Below are positions 1 to 30,959 of a DNA stretch of 64,000 bases, in pieces; the stretch's first letter is position 1; every line of letters starts with the position of its first letter. The translations under genes and the position numbers were made by a program. The notes beneath the pieces are model-generated. The model was not told the DNA's origin and made no database searches. It saw only the letters and a list, made by a program, of their open reading frames with translations. This DNA is from Ephydatia muelleri (lineage: Eukaryota; Porifera; Demospongiae; Spongillida; Spongillidae), in NCBI GenBank assembly GCA_013339895.1, contig JABACO010000007.1, positions 6,830,593-6,894,592 of the forward strand, read 5' to 3'.

Positions 1-18130
<18,130 letters not shown>

Positions 18131-18458
18131 TGGGAGGGTTACACCCCATAGTAAACTTAAAAACCCTATTGCCATGTTCTGTCCATGTAGTATAGAGTTT
18201 CTGTTGCTGATGTAACTATGCTGTTTCTTTAAAAGCTGCTTTCATTAGTTTGTTAAGTACACTGTCTATAGTGTACATAGATATGAATATAAATATGAAC
18301 ATGTCAAAGATTATGTTGTTGATTATGATGTTGAGAGTTTTAACATTGTAGTGATGAAGGGGTTTGGAAATACAGTGTGTTGGACAGCTTGCTGTTGATA
18401 TATAGGGGTATCTCATGTGCACCTATGCTGTTGATTAGTGAGGACAGCTGTGCATTGA

Positions 18459-18464
18459 AATAAA
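18459..18464 (+). other. AATAAA polyadenylation signal
   Basis: This is the first clear AATAAA after the receptor stop codon, giving a 3' UTR of about 350 bp. No other coding exon lies between. Confidence 0.6.
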
Positions 18465-18479
18465 CAATTAGTACACTGT

Positions 18480-20480
18480 ATATGATGCATACAGCAATTA
18501 CATTGTGTACCAAGGCTAGGTGGAATTGGTAATCATCGAGGCGCTCACAAAATCAATAAGATGATGGAGTTTGAATGCATTTATGTACACGTATCGTAGT
18601 AGATCAGCAATGGTTGAGTTTGGTTGCTCATTGTTCAGTACTACCTGTACATGTATGTTCCAACATGAATCGAATGGTACGCGTATGAATAATGAATGGC
18701 CAATGTAGGAGCTCATAATAGCCTACTACTCATATAAAGTAAGGCAAAGGCAGGTCCTCGTACACCAGTTCAAAGGAGGCCAGAGCAGGTGAGGTGTTAT
18801 TCAGTCATGGCTTAGTGTATGCCTCAACTAATTGTACAAGGGCCACTCTGAAAGATTCTGATGGATACCAAGAAGTTGGTTGGGGAAACTTCACTTGTGT
18901 GTATACAGTTTACACATAAGACTATTATGTTCAATTTATATGCACATGATGTAAGCTGGTGCTGGTGCATGTGCAAATAATGAGTGCTTATGTTTCAACT
19001 CATATGCACATGCTTACATTATATTAATTTTTAACATTCACAGTTAATGTACATGTACCAATTTCTGCTTCACACAAATGCAGACACATACATCAAAGTT
19101 GTCTGTCAATCTCTCATCTCTCATCCTGATGGTGTAGTCTGATCAGAAATATAGTTGCTCACCTACATTCTTAGCTCACTGTTGTAAACAAATGCATGGT
19201 TAAAGTGTTTGTACACGTTATGTTGTCGTCAACATCAGTGTGAGAGGGTGCAAATTGGCATCAGCATCATGAAGTGTGATATATGCTAACTCAACCCACT
19301 AGCCTTCCCACAGCTTCCAGCCAGACCTTGGCAGCCACTTTGGAAGATCATGATGATTCCCAGTACCTGTGACACAGTTGTCATTGCAATCCAAAGGGCA
19401 ACTCCATTTCTAATCTGGGGTGCATGCCGCTGGTTGACTCCATGCTTTATTTACATGTGTGCAGTGTGTAGCTAGGTTACATTGTTTTGTTTATTGAAAC
19501 TGTTTCAAGATTTATTACAGATATTGGATTTCTAATTTTAAAAAAACATTTTAATTAAACATGTCCACTACAGCCTGAATTAAAACCATAATCTGGTATT
19601 GGGCAATAGTGGGTTATAAAAGTCAAAGTCACATTCAAAGTGTAGTGGTTTATAGACTATTCATGCATGATTTGTTGTTCTAAATCTTAAATGCAACTGG
19701 AATTAAAACTTTATTTCAGAGGTCGAAAAATTGCAAATTTAGTGGCTATTGCTTTGTCTCTTTGTCTCCAATCTTCTAATGCACTAACCTACTATTGCAT
19801 GTAAGGGTTCAAGCATTGTAACAAAGGGATACAATTCATGTGAATATAAAGTGATGTTTCACATGAATATAAGAATGCATCAAGAAATCCCACCAAAAGT
19901 ACATTCCCATATAATTGTGATAAGGTGTCGCATCAACTTATACAGCCTAGCTTTAACTGAATAAATTGATAGCAAGATATAAATAGGGCAATTCTAGAAA
20001 ACAAACAAAAATATTTCCCATAATGCAGGTTTTGCGTGCTGAAGTCCTTAAATACTAAACACAATAAAAAAGAGTGGCGGATACAAATAGGTGATGACTA
20101 CGCCCTATTTTCATCTTCAGACTACTGCACAAATCGTATGGTAGATATTATTACCCTGTGCTCTCGTTGAAGGACTGAACAAAGTGCACCCATTTCATTT
20201 CTATCCTCACCACTTACTCTTATGTTATCTTGCTATTTACACCATCATCTGCTATTGTATAACTAAACTTATATTTTACATAAAGATTTGTTTTGTTTAA
20301 TCTGTATGAATCGATTTCTTAAAGAACAAAATGCAACTGAACACTGTACACCTTAAGAAAGATGATGAATCAAGAATAAACAAGCTTAAGATACAAAATG
20401 TATTACAATTCATTGGTCTAGCAACCTAGTATTACAGCTTCTTATTATTAAATAAATTCCTACAGTTGTGTTAGATCTAG
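18480..20480. other. intergenic, no supported feature
   Basis: AT-rich sequence with only short chance ORFs. I see no RNA gene, terminal repeats or domain similarity. Confidence 0.6.
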
Positions 20481-20486
20481 TTACTT

Positions 20487-23015
20487 ATCTAAATCTGTTA
20501 AACCTGGTAGTAGATCCTTCATAGTTGGACGGCTGGCTGGATCGTCACAGATGCACCTCTGCCATTTCTTGCCAGGATAGCGTGTCAAGCTGCATGCCTT
20601 GTACCTTGTGATCTGGGAACTGACCAGTGGCCATTTCAAGCAGATGTATGCTTTAACTGTACACATCCATCTTTGGAGACTGCAGCTTGGGATTGATAGA
20701 TTCTGGGGCTCCATAGAATGTATTTCCAGGGACCTTGGTTATCACTTTAGACAGGAGATTAGCAGAACCATTGTCGGACACCTAAGCTTTCCAGTTACTT
20801 GATCTGATTGGCTCAAGAAGCACATTTCCACTGCTAACATCTCGATGAATGATAGGGTCAGGCCTCATTAGGTGGAGGTAGTTGAGACCACGGGCCACAT
20901 CTATGCCAATAGTGATCATATGATCTCACGAAAGTGCCACAATGATGCTTTGCAGGTTTGTTGGCATCAGTTCTGTTAGGATGAAAGGCCTACTGTCATC
21001 CAATGAGGCTCTGATGAACAGCAGGAGGTTGGGATGTCGTCTCTCTGAGAAACAGGTTAATATTGTGTGGAGATATAATTGCATTATGAATGAATTTAGC
21101 AGCAACCTATCCTTACTTGACCCCACCCTCCCACACCAAGAGGGCTATCTCTTCTATTTCATCTCGTTCCACCCTCCAGGAAGACGTCATGTAATCTGCA
21201 AAGCCCTCACAGATATCTCATCTGCCTGTTTACCGTGTAGTCTTATTTGCTGCTGTACAGCATCTCTCTGTTGCTTTGTTTAGCAGTGTTCCTTCTCTGC
21301 TATACGTGCTTTTTCTTCAGCTCTTCTAGCTCTCTCATCTGCATGAAGAATTTGTAGTGTCATTTGCTGCTGCAGTGCATCCCGATGTTGTCTTATTTCC
21401 ATAAGTACTTGCTCAACTTTTGCTGTTCTCTCTTCGGTAATTCCTGTCAGTTGGGCTTGCAGTTGAATTTGCAGTTGCAATGTATCGCTTTGCTGCATTG
21501 TTTCCAAGAGTTCTTGCTTAGTTATAGTTCCTGTGTTTGTAGTACAACTAAGACTTTGTTCTGTAGCATTGTGTCTAAGGTTTCCTGCACATCTCTTGCT
21601 GCATTGTTTTCAGCACTCTGAACCAGTAATGTTGGTGTAATGAATGACCTTTATGCATAAAAGAACAATTACATTATGCATTTAAGTGATTTTGTTTAGG
21701 GAGTAAACAATGTTTAATGTTTTGATGAAGGGCGAATGGTCGTGCACCACCCCTTCCAGCTTTGATAGGGCATGGAAAGCATACAGTATGTTGAAAGGGG
21801 GTTTTGTCTAGGGTTAGCAGGTCAAGCCTGCCTCTCTATCTGCAACCCTCCCCTCTAAACAACCTATCCCCAAATTAGATTGTCTCTGTCTGGTTCCAGG
21901 TATTGTATGTATATATAAATGGTGTTCTTGGGAAAGCAGCCATTCAGTCTCATAGCCTGCCTATTGATGACCTGAAAATTGCTGACCCACCCACCACTCC
22001 GCTTGTGCATTGATTGTACCTTGTACACTGATTTTCATGTCATACATCAATGGCAGGCGGCACCCTTCGGGCTTCTACCCTGACCAACCACGTCAAACCC
22101 ATGACCGCGTCATGGTGTGGCACACCTGGTTGCACCCAAGGCAAGCCAGCGCTACCTTGGTCCCAGATTTGGCCTGATGGGTACACCCCGTCACCAGGTT
22201 GCCGCCTGACCCCTTTTTTGGGCAAAACTGTTATCCGTCAATTAGTATAGATGCATGACACGGGTTGAGGGAACTTAGTTAGCGATATGCTACAGCATTA
22301 GGGAGTACATGTATGCATTAGCACGGAATGAGCATTCATACAGCATTAATGTGTATATGAATTACTTAAAATCTGAGGAAAGTAAAATAGGAACAAAAAT
22401 GCTTGTCATTTCAATTGTGGTATGTACATGTTTTGAGTTATAATGTGGCCCACCAGAAAACTGGTGAAAAATGTCTTTAGTCATTGTACTATAACAAGCT
22501 GGGGCATTGTACGAGTCTGGCAGTGACTGAGTCCAGAGTATAACTTGTGTGCCCTCAGTGCAAAATGTGCAAAGTAATTTAAATGCTAGTCATATTTGTT
22601 GGAATGGAAAACCATTTTAAATATAAAAGGATTCAATGCTTTTTACCTTAGCATGCACGATTGATCCATAAGCACCGTATGGTCCAGGCAATTCTGAATG
22701 TTTTTTTACTTAGATATGCAATGTTGTGCACATTTAAAGCATAAAATTCCAAACCAATAATACAGTCACTGAGGTGACTAAGCCAATACCCTCTTGTTTT
22801 AATAATTCCTTTCTACCTGAACTGGGTAGTGTGATGTTAAAAACTACAATGTATGTTCTTGCTATACATTAATATCTGTCCCAAACTGTCATGCATTGTA
22901 AAGCATTTTTCTGACCAAATATTGTGATGCACATCTCACTAAGTATGTCTTCAATACTATTATTATTTCCTTGTGACCTTTCTTCATTGCCAAGTCCAGG
23001 GCTGTTTTCCCATCT
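20487..23015 (-). pseudogene. ankyrin/coiled-coil/TKL-like protein kinase pseudogene
   Basis: Read on the - strand, the pieces in order are as follows. One ankyrin-like unit lies at about 23015-22940 (DGKTALDLAMKKGHKEIIIV). A Gln/Glu/Arg-rich coiled coil lies at about 21640-21240. A segment near 21200-21120 reads SSWRVERDEIEE, and the glycine loop after it is scrambled. Kinase-domain pieces lie at 21040-20490: RHPNLLLFI, FILTELM, catalytic loop HRDVSSGNVLL (HRD at 20839-20847), VSDNGSANL in the DFG position, GAPESINPK, and DDPASRPTMKDLL near the C-terminus. Lesions are stop codons just before VSDNG (near 20784) and after DVYS, a loss of frame before the CICDDP segment, and the loss of the glycine loop. 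DFG has become DNG. The same coil and ankyrin exons occur in the gene at 55.9-59.5 kb, so this is a decayed paralog. Confidence 0.82.
22040..22220. other. GC-rich segment of unknown nature
   Basis: About 180 bp are clearly more GC-rich than the surroundings (CATGACCGCGTCATGG is palindromic). No tRNA fold, coding similarity or terminal repeat was recognised. Confidence 0.4.
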
Positions 23016-23029
23016 TGAGATTTAAGCAC

Positions 23030-24400
23030 CACATGTACACTTGTTGTTAGCCTTGTGAGAGTGGTTATTTCAATGCACTAATATATAATAGTCCACCTGC
23101 GCTGACATCTGGAATATACAGGGCATGAAGGAACATTTACCACAAGCACAGTAGTTGTATTAGCGCATAGTAGTTATTAATAAACAGTTCAAGTATTAAG
23201 ACATTATAATTAATAAGCTAAATTAATGGTTCACTAAAACCGAATGTAAATCCACACTCTTAATCAAGTGCCCCAGAAATCAAGTGTTTGACAGTTGATA
23301 GTTCCTGATTACAGTACGTTATATCCAAGTTACTGAAGTGCTAAAATTCATCATTGATAATGATGACTTGGGTATATTGAAGGTACTTGTGATAAAAACA
23401 CAGAACAAACTAAATCACCACTTTATTGCCACTTTATTGAAGCTGCTGAGTCATAGCCAGTCTATTGCAGGTGCGATTGAAGGTCTCACAAACCTTTTCT
23501 CTCCAGCCACCATACGTTTCTACCGCCTGTACTCCCATTGCCAGTGTTTTCATCCACGATGCGCCAGTCCATGCACGTCGACTTAGTCGGCATTATTTCC
23601 ATTCATTTTGCGGCAATATAGATTGTACAGGTACGTGATATCCATGCCAATTATGGTGTTATAGCTGCGCTTACGCAATACATGCATGGCAATGGTTGCT
23701 GTATAAACATGCGCGTTGCTGTAGTCTAAGTAAGACACTGTAACCTTCGGGATCCACATGATCTAGAATACCCTTAGGGCCCTTAGTAGCTTCCAAGCTA
23801 TCGCTTGGGACGCTACTGCCGAAGGCCTCGGGTTTCTAAATCACGTAGATACCCGCTCCGTTTCACTATATTAATTAAATAGCGCGCTTTAAACTGGTTG
23901 TGCAGGTGATATTTGATATTGTGTAAAGTGTTATTTGTATTACAATTGTACAATAGTGCGACGTCAAACTAGTAAAGCATCAGAACACCTTTATAATTTG
24001 TACAAAATTCGTTCAGTAACTTGATGTAATCAACTGCATCAGACAGATATTTGTGCACACCTAGAACCATCGTGCAGGTTGTTTAGGCGAACCTCAGTCA
24101 TAGTGGTGCGTAGATATGTCTTTATTCGAAGCACTTCTTACTGCTATTGCATTAGTTGCAACACACAATGACTTGTTCTTTGTTTGATGAATCTTTAACT
24201 TCATCTACTTCAAGGGCAAATATCCTGATTCTCTTATAGCATCACGTATTGTACGCAAATGTCATATGAATGCTAAACTTGTGATGACCTCATGCTGAAT
24301 GTGGTGGTCAGTTTCCTTATGCTTCTTGGTTGCATTATGATCTGAATGTTTGGATCATATTTAGCACAAAGGAGCAGTAATTGGCGAAAGTTAAAGCCTT
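23030..24400. other. intergenic, no firm gene
   Basis: There is no gene I can support. On the - strand near 23590-23430 a short stretch reads VQAVETYGGWREKV, which resembles the C-terminal part of the endonuclease-type retrotransposon proteins found elsewhere in the window. It is too short and broken to call. A short hairpin (AGTAGC..CCAAGC / GCTTGGG..GCTACT) lies near 23789-23820. Confidence 0.5.
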
Positions 24401-24402
24401 CT

Positions 24403-24500
24403 AATTCCGACCATTTGGGAAAGCATTCACCATAATCGACAGCTCAGTCCTAGGACTGAGCTGTCGATTATGGTGAATGTATTCCCAAATGGTCGGATTC
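24403..24500. repeat. near-perfect palindrome with about 49-bp arms
   Basis: The arms TTCACCATAATCGACAGCTC and GAGCTGTCGATTATGGTGAA meet without a spacer at CCTAGG (centre between 24451 and 24452). Outward, GACCATTTGGGAA mirrors TTCCCAAATGGTC, with only one or two mismatches. It is not coding. Confidence 0.95.
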
Positions 24501-25599
24501 ATTGTTATACAATATATATGTACGTCGTCTATTGAAGTCCAACTTGGTTATTACCTAAACTTCTTAGAGAGCTATGAGTTGAGTTGTTGGATTTACTCTC
24601 ACACGAATGTTACAAAACTATAATATAATTGTGCACCTTCTACAGCGCGAAAATAAAATGGCAGCCGGCAGGCAAACCAATGCAGAAGCTTTTGTATTAG
24701 TTTGCCAAGCCATTTTACTTTTTGTCTTAAAACCACTGTACAGAAGAGACTCGCTAGTCTACCAAATGTTGGCTCCTTGTTCTTTGCAATGTCGGCTAAT
24801 TATTTTCGTCAATTACCTCAGACGTCTATGGTCCACACTCGGATGGTTCGTCATGTGATGTGATGGAAAACAAAAATTGAAGATACAATAAATTGTTGAT
24901 AAATACTTTGACTCGAGTTACAGGCATAAGGGCTGAAATACAGTATGCTAGCTGTACTCACTACAAAGCAAAAAGACAGTCTAAGAGTTGAACACCAGTG
25001 TGGGGTCTTGTCAATATGTGTTACTCTTCTATGACATACACACACATACACACACATATACACACAATGCACACACACTAAGCATACCAAAGGTGTGTTG
25101 CAAATGTTGCAGCGATTTGTGTACGAGTATCAACAGGAGTCTATGCGTACCATTGAACTACATTATCACCACCGATGTCAAGAAAGTTTTATGCACATGA
25201 CATAATGAACTGACATAATTAGCCACAAAGTCTGACCTCCGAAGTTCATCGTGGTTTTGATATTCAAATCTGGCATGGCCTATGATCTGTTATGATGGTG
25301 CATTCAAAAATTGGTTGGCACACTGTATTTCTTTACTTTCATGGTGTGTTTTGTATGTCAAACCGGTACATTACTCATACAACTTATGCATAATACTTTA
25401 TTTCAGGTCATTTTGTGCAATGTATGCATGATAAATGTTCACGCACACAATTGATACTACTGCATAAAAGTCTAGTCAGAGTGCAATTTATATACAATGG
25501 ATATGGCTCTAGCTTGCATCAGTTATCCCTCACCAGACAGCTGTTCGAAGAGATCTGTGTGCAAACTTTGTTCTAGCAGGAGTCCTGGTTCAAGAATGT

Positions 25600-26060
25600 G
25601 AGTGCACACTGTATGTTGTATTCAAAGAATGTGGGTTTATTTCCACAACCTATGTTCTCTTCACGTGATTAAGAGCAAGATAGCATATCATCAGTGGGGG
25701 TCAATTTGCAACCTATAGTATGAATGCGTTCATTAGAGCAAATTCTCACAACCTGTATTCAGGAGTGAGAGGGTGTGCAACCTGTTTTCCAATTGTATGC
25801 AACCTGCGACCAAAAATGAGTAGGTAGCTAGTGTGAATCCTGTTCTTAACAACAGGGCACCATTTTTGCAAGCTGTCTACAAGAGTGAGGGGGTGCGGTC
25901 TTTGTGGAACCTGTGGTTCTCTATAGATGAGGGCTGCTTACTAACAACCCATCATTAGAGTGTTATGTAATCCACAATGAGCAGGCATGCATGTGTGTGT
26001 CATACATGAGAGGTGAGATCTGCAACCTTTTGGTCAAGAATGTGGGTCAATGCAATTAAG
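25600..26060. repeat. diverged tandem repeats with GCAACCTGT motif
   Basis: Motifs such as GCAACCT(G/A)T and AGAGTGAGGGGGTG recur at intervals of roughly 40-60 bp. Copies are strongly diverged and the unit length is not constant. Confidence 0.5.
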
Positions 26061-26810
26061 TTTTAGTTTGACAAGATGGGTGCAAGGGAAGTACTTGTGC
26101 TTGAGTGCATGAAGCCCTGATCAGATTCCACTTGTCCTCCAGGTACAAGGTCCGTACGTTCGATAACTGTTGCTAACGCTCAAAGGACATGCCCCAGGTA
26201 ATGGAAGAGGAGGAGGAGGGGGGGGGCTTTTCTAGAAGGGAACCCTCGAAACCACAAACTAATTCAATTTTGTGTTGGATTTCGTGTGATGTAATTGATG
26301 GTAATGGCTGCAACGCCTTACGGTGGCTAAGCCTTCATCACGTACAGGGATCGCTGCTTGTGCGTACCAATAATTTCACTCATAAGTTGATTACCCAATA
26401 ATCCAAATTCAAACGTAGTCGCTTACTTGCCCCATGCCCTCAGATTCTGTAGCAAAACACGCTCAATCTTCTTTGAGATGACACTTCGTAAAACCTCAAT
26501 ACACGTCCTAAAATTTATGAGCCGGGAGTGGTTTATAACGGATTATGCGCAGAGTAAAAAAATGTTTAGCATACTCCAGGTGTTGCTGAAAGAGTGCCTA
26601 CAAAGATAATACTTGATGTTATTATTTCTATGTATCGATTTGTGTGCATGTGCAGTATTGTGAGCGTGGAAGAGGGGTTGAACTTACGAAGCCTTTGGGT
26701 ATATATTTAGAGTACTACTATTGTTCTGCGCCTCAGGCATTTCTCCAACGTCATCATGCGGCTGTTCATCTTCTGTGTTGTGATAATACGTTGTAGCACG
26801 CGTGTCAAGC

Positions 26811-27041
26811 CTAGTTCACAATATGACGCAAGAGCCCGCGATGCGACGCGATGGTTGTCGCAGGAATAGAAAAAATTTCTATTCCTGCGACGCGATGCAA
26901 CGTCGCAGCGATAAACCACACCTAAACCACGCCCGATACTGGTACGTTATAAAAAAGTGACGGCCGAGCCCAGTGCAGAACTTTTTTTCATTCATCGCGA
27001 CGCATCGCGGGCTCTTGCGTCATATTGTGAACTAGGCTTTA
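26811..27041. mobile_element. small TIR element (MITE), about 230 bp
   Basis: The terminal inverted repeats are about 46 bp: AGCCTAGTTCACAATATGAC at 26811 returns as GTCATATTGTGAACTAGGCT ending near 27040. Between them is a second palindrome at about 26863-26893 (GCAGGAATAGAAA / TTTCTATTCCTGC). The TIR continues inward through GCAAGAGCCCGCGATGCG. The target duplication was not identified. Confidence 0.8.
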
Positions 27042-27899
27042 TACATGATGTTCTCGGTCTATACCTGCTTCGTATCCTTCGAAGTCGTCGTCGGAATTCG
27101 CTTGGAAGGATAGGTACTCCGGGTAAGACGGTAACAGTTTGGACGCACCTTTACTTGAGATGTGCAGCAACGTGTGGTGTTTGATACTGTTATCACAGCT
27201 GCTGAGCTGCAGCCCACGGACGGGAGTACGTTACGATCGACGCAATATTGCGCCGCTGCCCGTGAAAGAGTATAATGACCATTATTATATAATACCAAAA
27301 CAGCAGGCATGCATGTGTCTGTCCAACTATATACAAGATGAAAGGTGATGCAAGTTTTAATTTGACAAGATGCATGGGCGCAAGTTAAGGGAAGTATACT
27401 GATGCATGAAGATCCATTGTCCAGGAACAAGGTCCGTGTATCCGATATCGTATGATTCGTATCCACAACCTTATTATATCCATAAATGGGATCAGGGTCC
27501 GTGTATATTTCGGCCATTTCAATTATTTGTTTTTCTATTCAAGAATAATAAAATTATGACCGCAAATTAGGTTCGATTCAATATTCCACTTGTTAAAATT
27601 CGCTACACAATAGCCATTATTTCATTCTGCCGTAAAAACGAATTAACCAAATAACCATCAATTTTGTAGTCTACTCGTTTTCCAAAAAATTGAATAATGA
27701 AAAATGAAAAATGGTTTGGAATCGGAACTCGTGCGCGGTCGTTCCTGGAATGCGACGTGAGTCCAGGCCCGAAACAACGGGAGGCGTGTCCCAGTACAGT
27801 TTCTAGCGCTTCCGACGAACGAATGCCTCAGCGGAGCAGTACAGCAGTACGTATGTATGAAAACTGTACGCTCAGCTCGGATCCTTACACTGAATTGTG

Positions 27900-27999
<100 letters not shown>

Positions 28000-29754
28000 A
28001 GAGTGAGTGTGTATTTGTGTGTGTGTGTGTGCGTGCTATGAGTGCGCGTTTGTGTGATCGGTGCTACGGAAGCAGGGGTGATGGATAGTATGGAGGGTGT
28101 GTGTGATTATGGTAAAAAAAAAATGTGGGTACGTTGTGTGTGTGTGCATGATACCAGGAGTATAATTGCCCCTCCCCTACCCCACCCCCTTGGTAAAACT
28201 GATTCCCTGCTGGGCACTATAGCCATTTTTGTTCTCCAACATATAAGACTGCTCCGAACAGTGGCAAATATAGAATATTGTATCATGTTAGGACCAAGGG
28301 GACTACTCACTGAGCTAGGGGACGCTTTGCTTTTTTGACCATAAGAGATTTAATGATTCAGTTTTGCATCATTGACACCATTATATTAATTAAATCAGGC
28401 AAAACCCTGCTTTTGATTATGGTATTGTCCCCCACTTGATATGCCTGTCCCCCCACTGGCCATATCATGACTGTTCTAATTGGTAAAAAAAATAATGAAT
28501 TTTATCCTATATATACATGCAAGTACAATTGTGTCTCTGTTATATTTCTGTGTGATTGTGTGTTTGTGTGTGTGCATGTGTGTGTGTGTTTGTGCATGTG
28601 TATGGGGTGAGTGTGTGGTTTGTAGCAGTATAGTGCTTGTATGGGAACGTGGTTAGTGGATTTAAATTATTGACTGATCTGTTCACTTGTCAGGCATATG
28701 TTCAAAAAGGTGAGAATGACATCTGTGACGATGGCAAGGAGATTGCAGAGGCAGAGGACTGGGAATCAACTGTGAATAAAATTGAGTAAGGACTTGAGGT
28801 AATGATTCACGTATCATCTGTCCCATGTCCCTTTACTTTCCATCACCTCTTCTCCAGAGCTCTCTCCATCCATGTCTCATTCACCCTATTTCTCTCCCCA
28901 ACTTTTCCACAGTAATCAGCTCTCCATCTGTCAATAACACCCTGGACTGCTACCAAAGGGTATGGGGTCCATTGGCGCGATCCTTTTAAGGTACCGGCTC
29001 CAGGAGCAGGGAGAGCCATCACTGCCAGTCTTCATAAGGCAAAGGTAAACCTTGCAAGGATCCAGCTGTATGCAATGTGTTGTTTGATTGTGTGTGTGTG
29101 TGTGTGTATGTGTGTGTGTGTGTGTGTGTGCGAGATGCACGTACGCATGTGTGTGTGCTCTTCACCTCCCCTACCATGCATCTGTTCCATGTTTCTCACC
29201 TCTTCTCCCTCCCTCTCCCTTCATCTTTCATTCAGAGTCTCCGAAAATCGTGTAGGAATTGCACTACAAGCTGTTCATCCTGATTACCACAGAATGCGAC
29301 TGAATGGAGCTTCTCGAAGTTTGAATCCACAACCATACCAAGCTGCTTATTTTGGAGAAAAACTCCATATCGATCAAAATGAAAAGCTTGTCATGTTTGG
29401 GGTTACCCCACATTAGTGCTATTGATGGCTACTCTGGGAAAATTGTTCAATTTGTCAGCATGCCAGTGAAAAACCCTGTACAGATATATCAACACTTGTT
29501 CAGGTAAATAGTTGCACCAACTGGAAGCTGTATATCAGCTTATTTCTCCACCACAAAACCATACAGACCAATACTTGTGGAGTATGGTTTATTTGACCAA
29601 ATAAAAGTTGATCATCACAAGGAATGGACCTTAAGCCTCTTTGTGCAGGAGTCACTGGCTTACTTGCGGCACAGTGTTCAGAAGCCGCCGCACAGACAAG
29701 GGTCATCAACACTGGTAATATACCATGCACTTGTTCATTACTCTATTATACATA

Positions 29755-30959
29755 CAGGGCGTTTGTGAAAGAGCGCAACACTTCTTAAAAATTCCTATAA
29801 CTCAGGATTGAAATTAATTAACTGCTTGGTTTCTTTAACAGCGCAACACTTTTAAAAAATCCCTATAACTCAGGATTGAAATTAATTAACTGCTTGGTTT
29901 CTTTAACTTATGTTGCAGTAGTTAGGCAAATACTAACAATCCGATTATTGTTAGCAGTTAAGTAATTGTATCAAAACCCGCATAAATAAAATATTCAAAT
30001 TTTATATTTATTTATTTAATTTTTACAATAATACAATAATATATTAATAAACACATAAAACAAACATTTGTAAAAGTTTCTAAAATCATACAAAAAACTC
30101 TTCATCATCCCCATGCATTGTTACCATTACTGATGCTGAATTGCCTCTCTGAATGGCAACGGATAGCCTTTGGGCAAGATATTGAAAAGAGTTTGCTTCT
30201 CCTGACACTTGCCTCAACCGATGTCCCAGCTCTTTTAGGAAATCGGTTGTTCTCTGGCCATACACTCCTGATGTTTCTATAGCCACAGGGGTGAAGAAAA
30301 GGTGTGAGCTAAGGTGTTTGTACTTCTAGTCTTCTTATCCTCTGCTTGTTGGGCAACTGCTCCAACTTGCTGTGCTGCGATTGTGGAGTAAGATGGTGCA
30401 AAAGTATCTGGGCACGTGGCATCCCACACAAGAAGTTGGCCGCATTTCCATGGAACCGTTGTACAAAGGTATTCACAATTGCGGTTATAGAGAATTTATT
30501 TTAATAACTAACACAACATTTGAATATGTGGTGGAACAGTAGTGATTTTAAGTTATTAGGTCAAAAAGTGTGTTATTAACATTTAAGACCATAATTTGAT
30601 AAATATGTTAAATAACCATCACTAATTAGTATATGATGTAAAAAACACTATTTGATTTAATTTACTGGCGAGTCATTAAAAATTAAAAACGTAGTGGTCA
30701 TAAAGTTTGATTTGTTGTTTTGAATATTAACTAATAAAATGCCAGTCAAATTTCATACTTTACTGTTTGCAGTTTATAAATCATGTTATTAATTAAAATT
30801 TGTCGTAAATTTTAGTTAATTGCAAGCTATTTGATTTTATCTTTTGAACTGTTAAAGATAATGGAAAGGTAACAATGCAGTTTGTATTTGACTAAATGTA
30901 TTTATCGTACGTTCGTAAATTCATTTATTAACAATGCTATTAAGGGATTATATTCATTT
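29755..30959. mobile_element. nested TA-flanked transposon in E1, right end deleted
   Basis: It starts CAGGGCGTTTGTGAAAGAGC after TA. Compared with the copies in E2 and E3, the matching right end (ending CACCCTG) is missing here. It contains a tandem duplication of a segment of about 66 bp (29776-29908) and the retrotransposon fragment at 30002-30462. Confidence 0.7.
30002..30462 (-). pseudogene. C-terminal piece of RLE-type non-LTR retrotransposon
   Basis: On the - strand the reading frame contains MAIETSGVYGQRTTDFLKEL and AQRLSVAIQRGNSASV. This matches the C-terminus of the retrotransposon protein also seen at 44074-44935, which there has the endonuclease motif. Its boundaries were set by comparison with E3, where this insert is absent. 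It is 5'-truncated and upstream of the Met the frame is broken. Confidence 0.65.

Noticed and set aside
22040-22220. tRNA or SINE in the GC-rich patch
   Set aside because: No A/B box pair or cloverleaf could be drawn and no poly-A or tandem tail follows.
23430-23590. Retrotransposon C-terminal remnant (VQAVETYGGW on the - strand)
   Set aside because: It is too short and lacks the neighbouring motifs, so it is not called as a feature.
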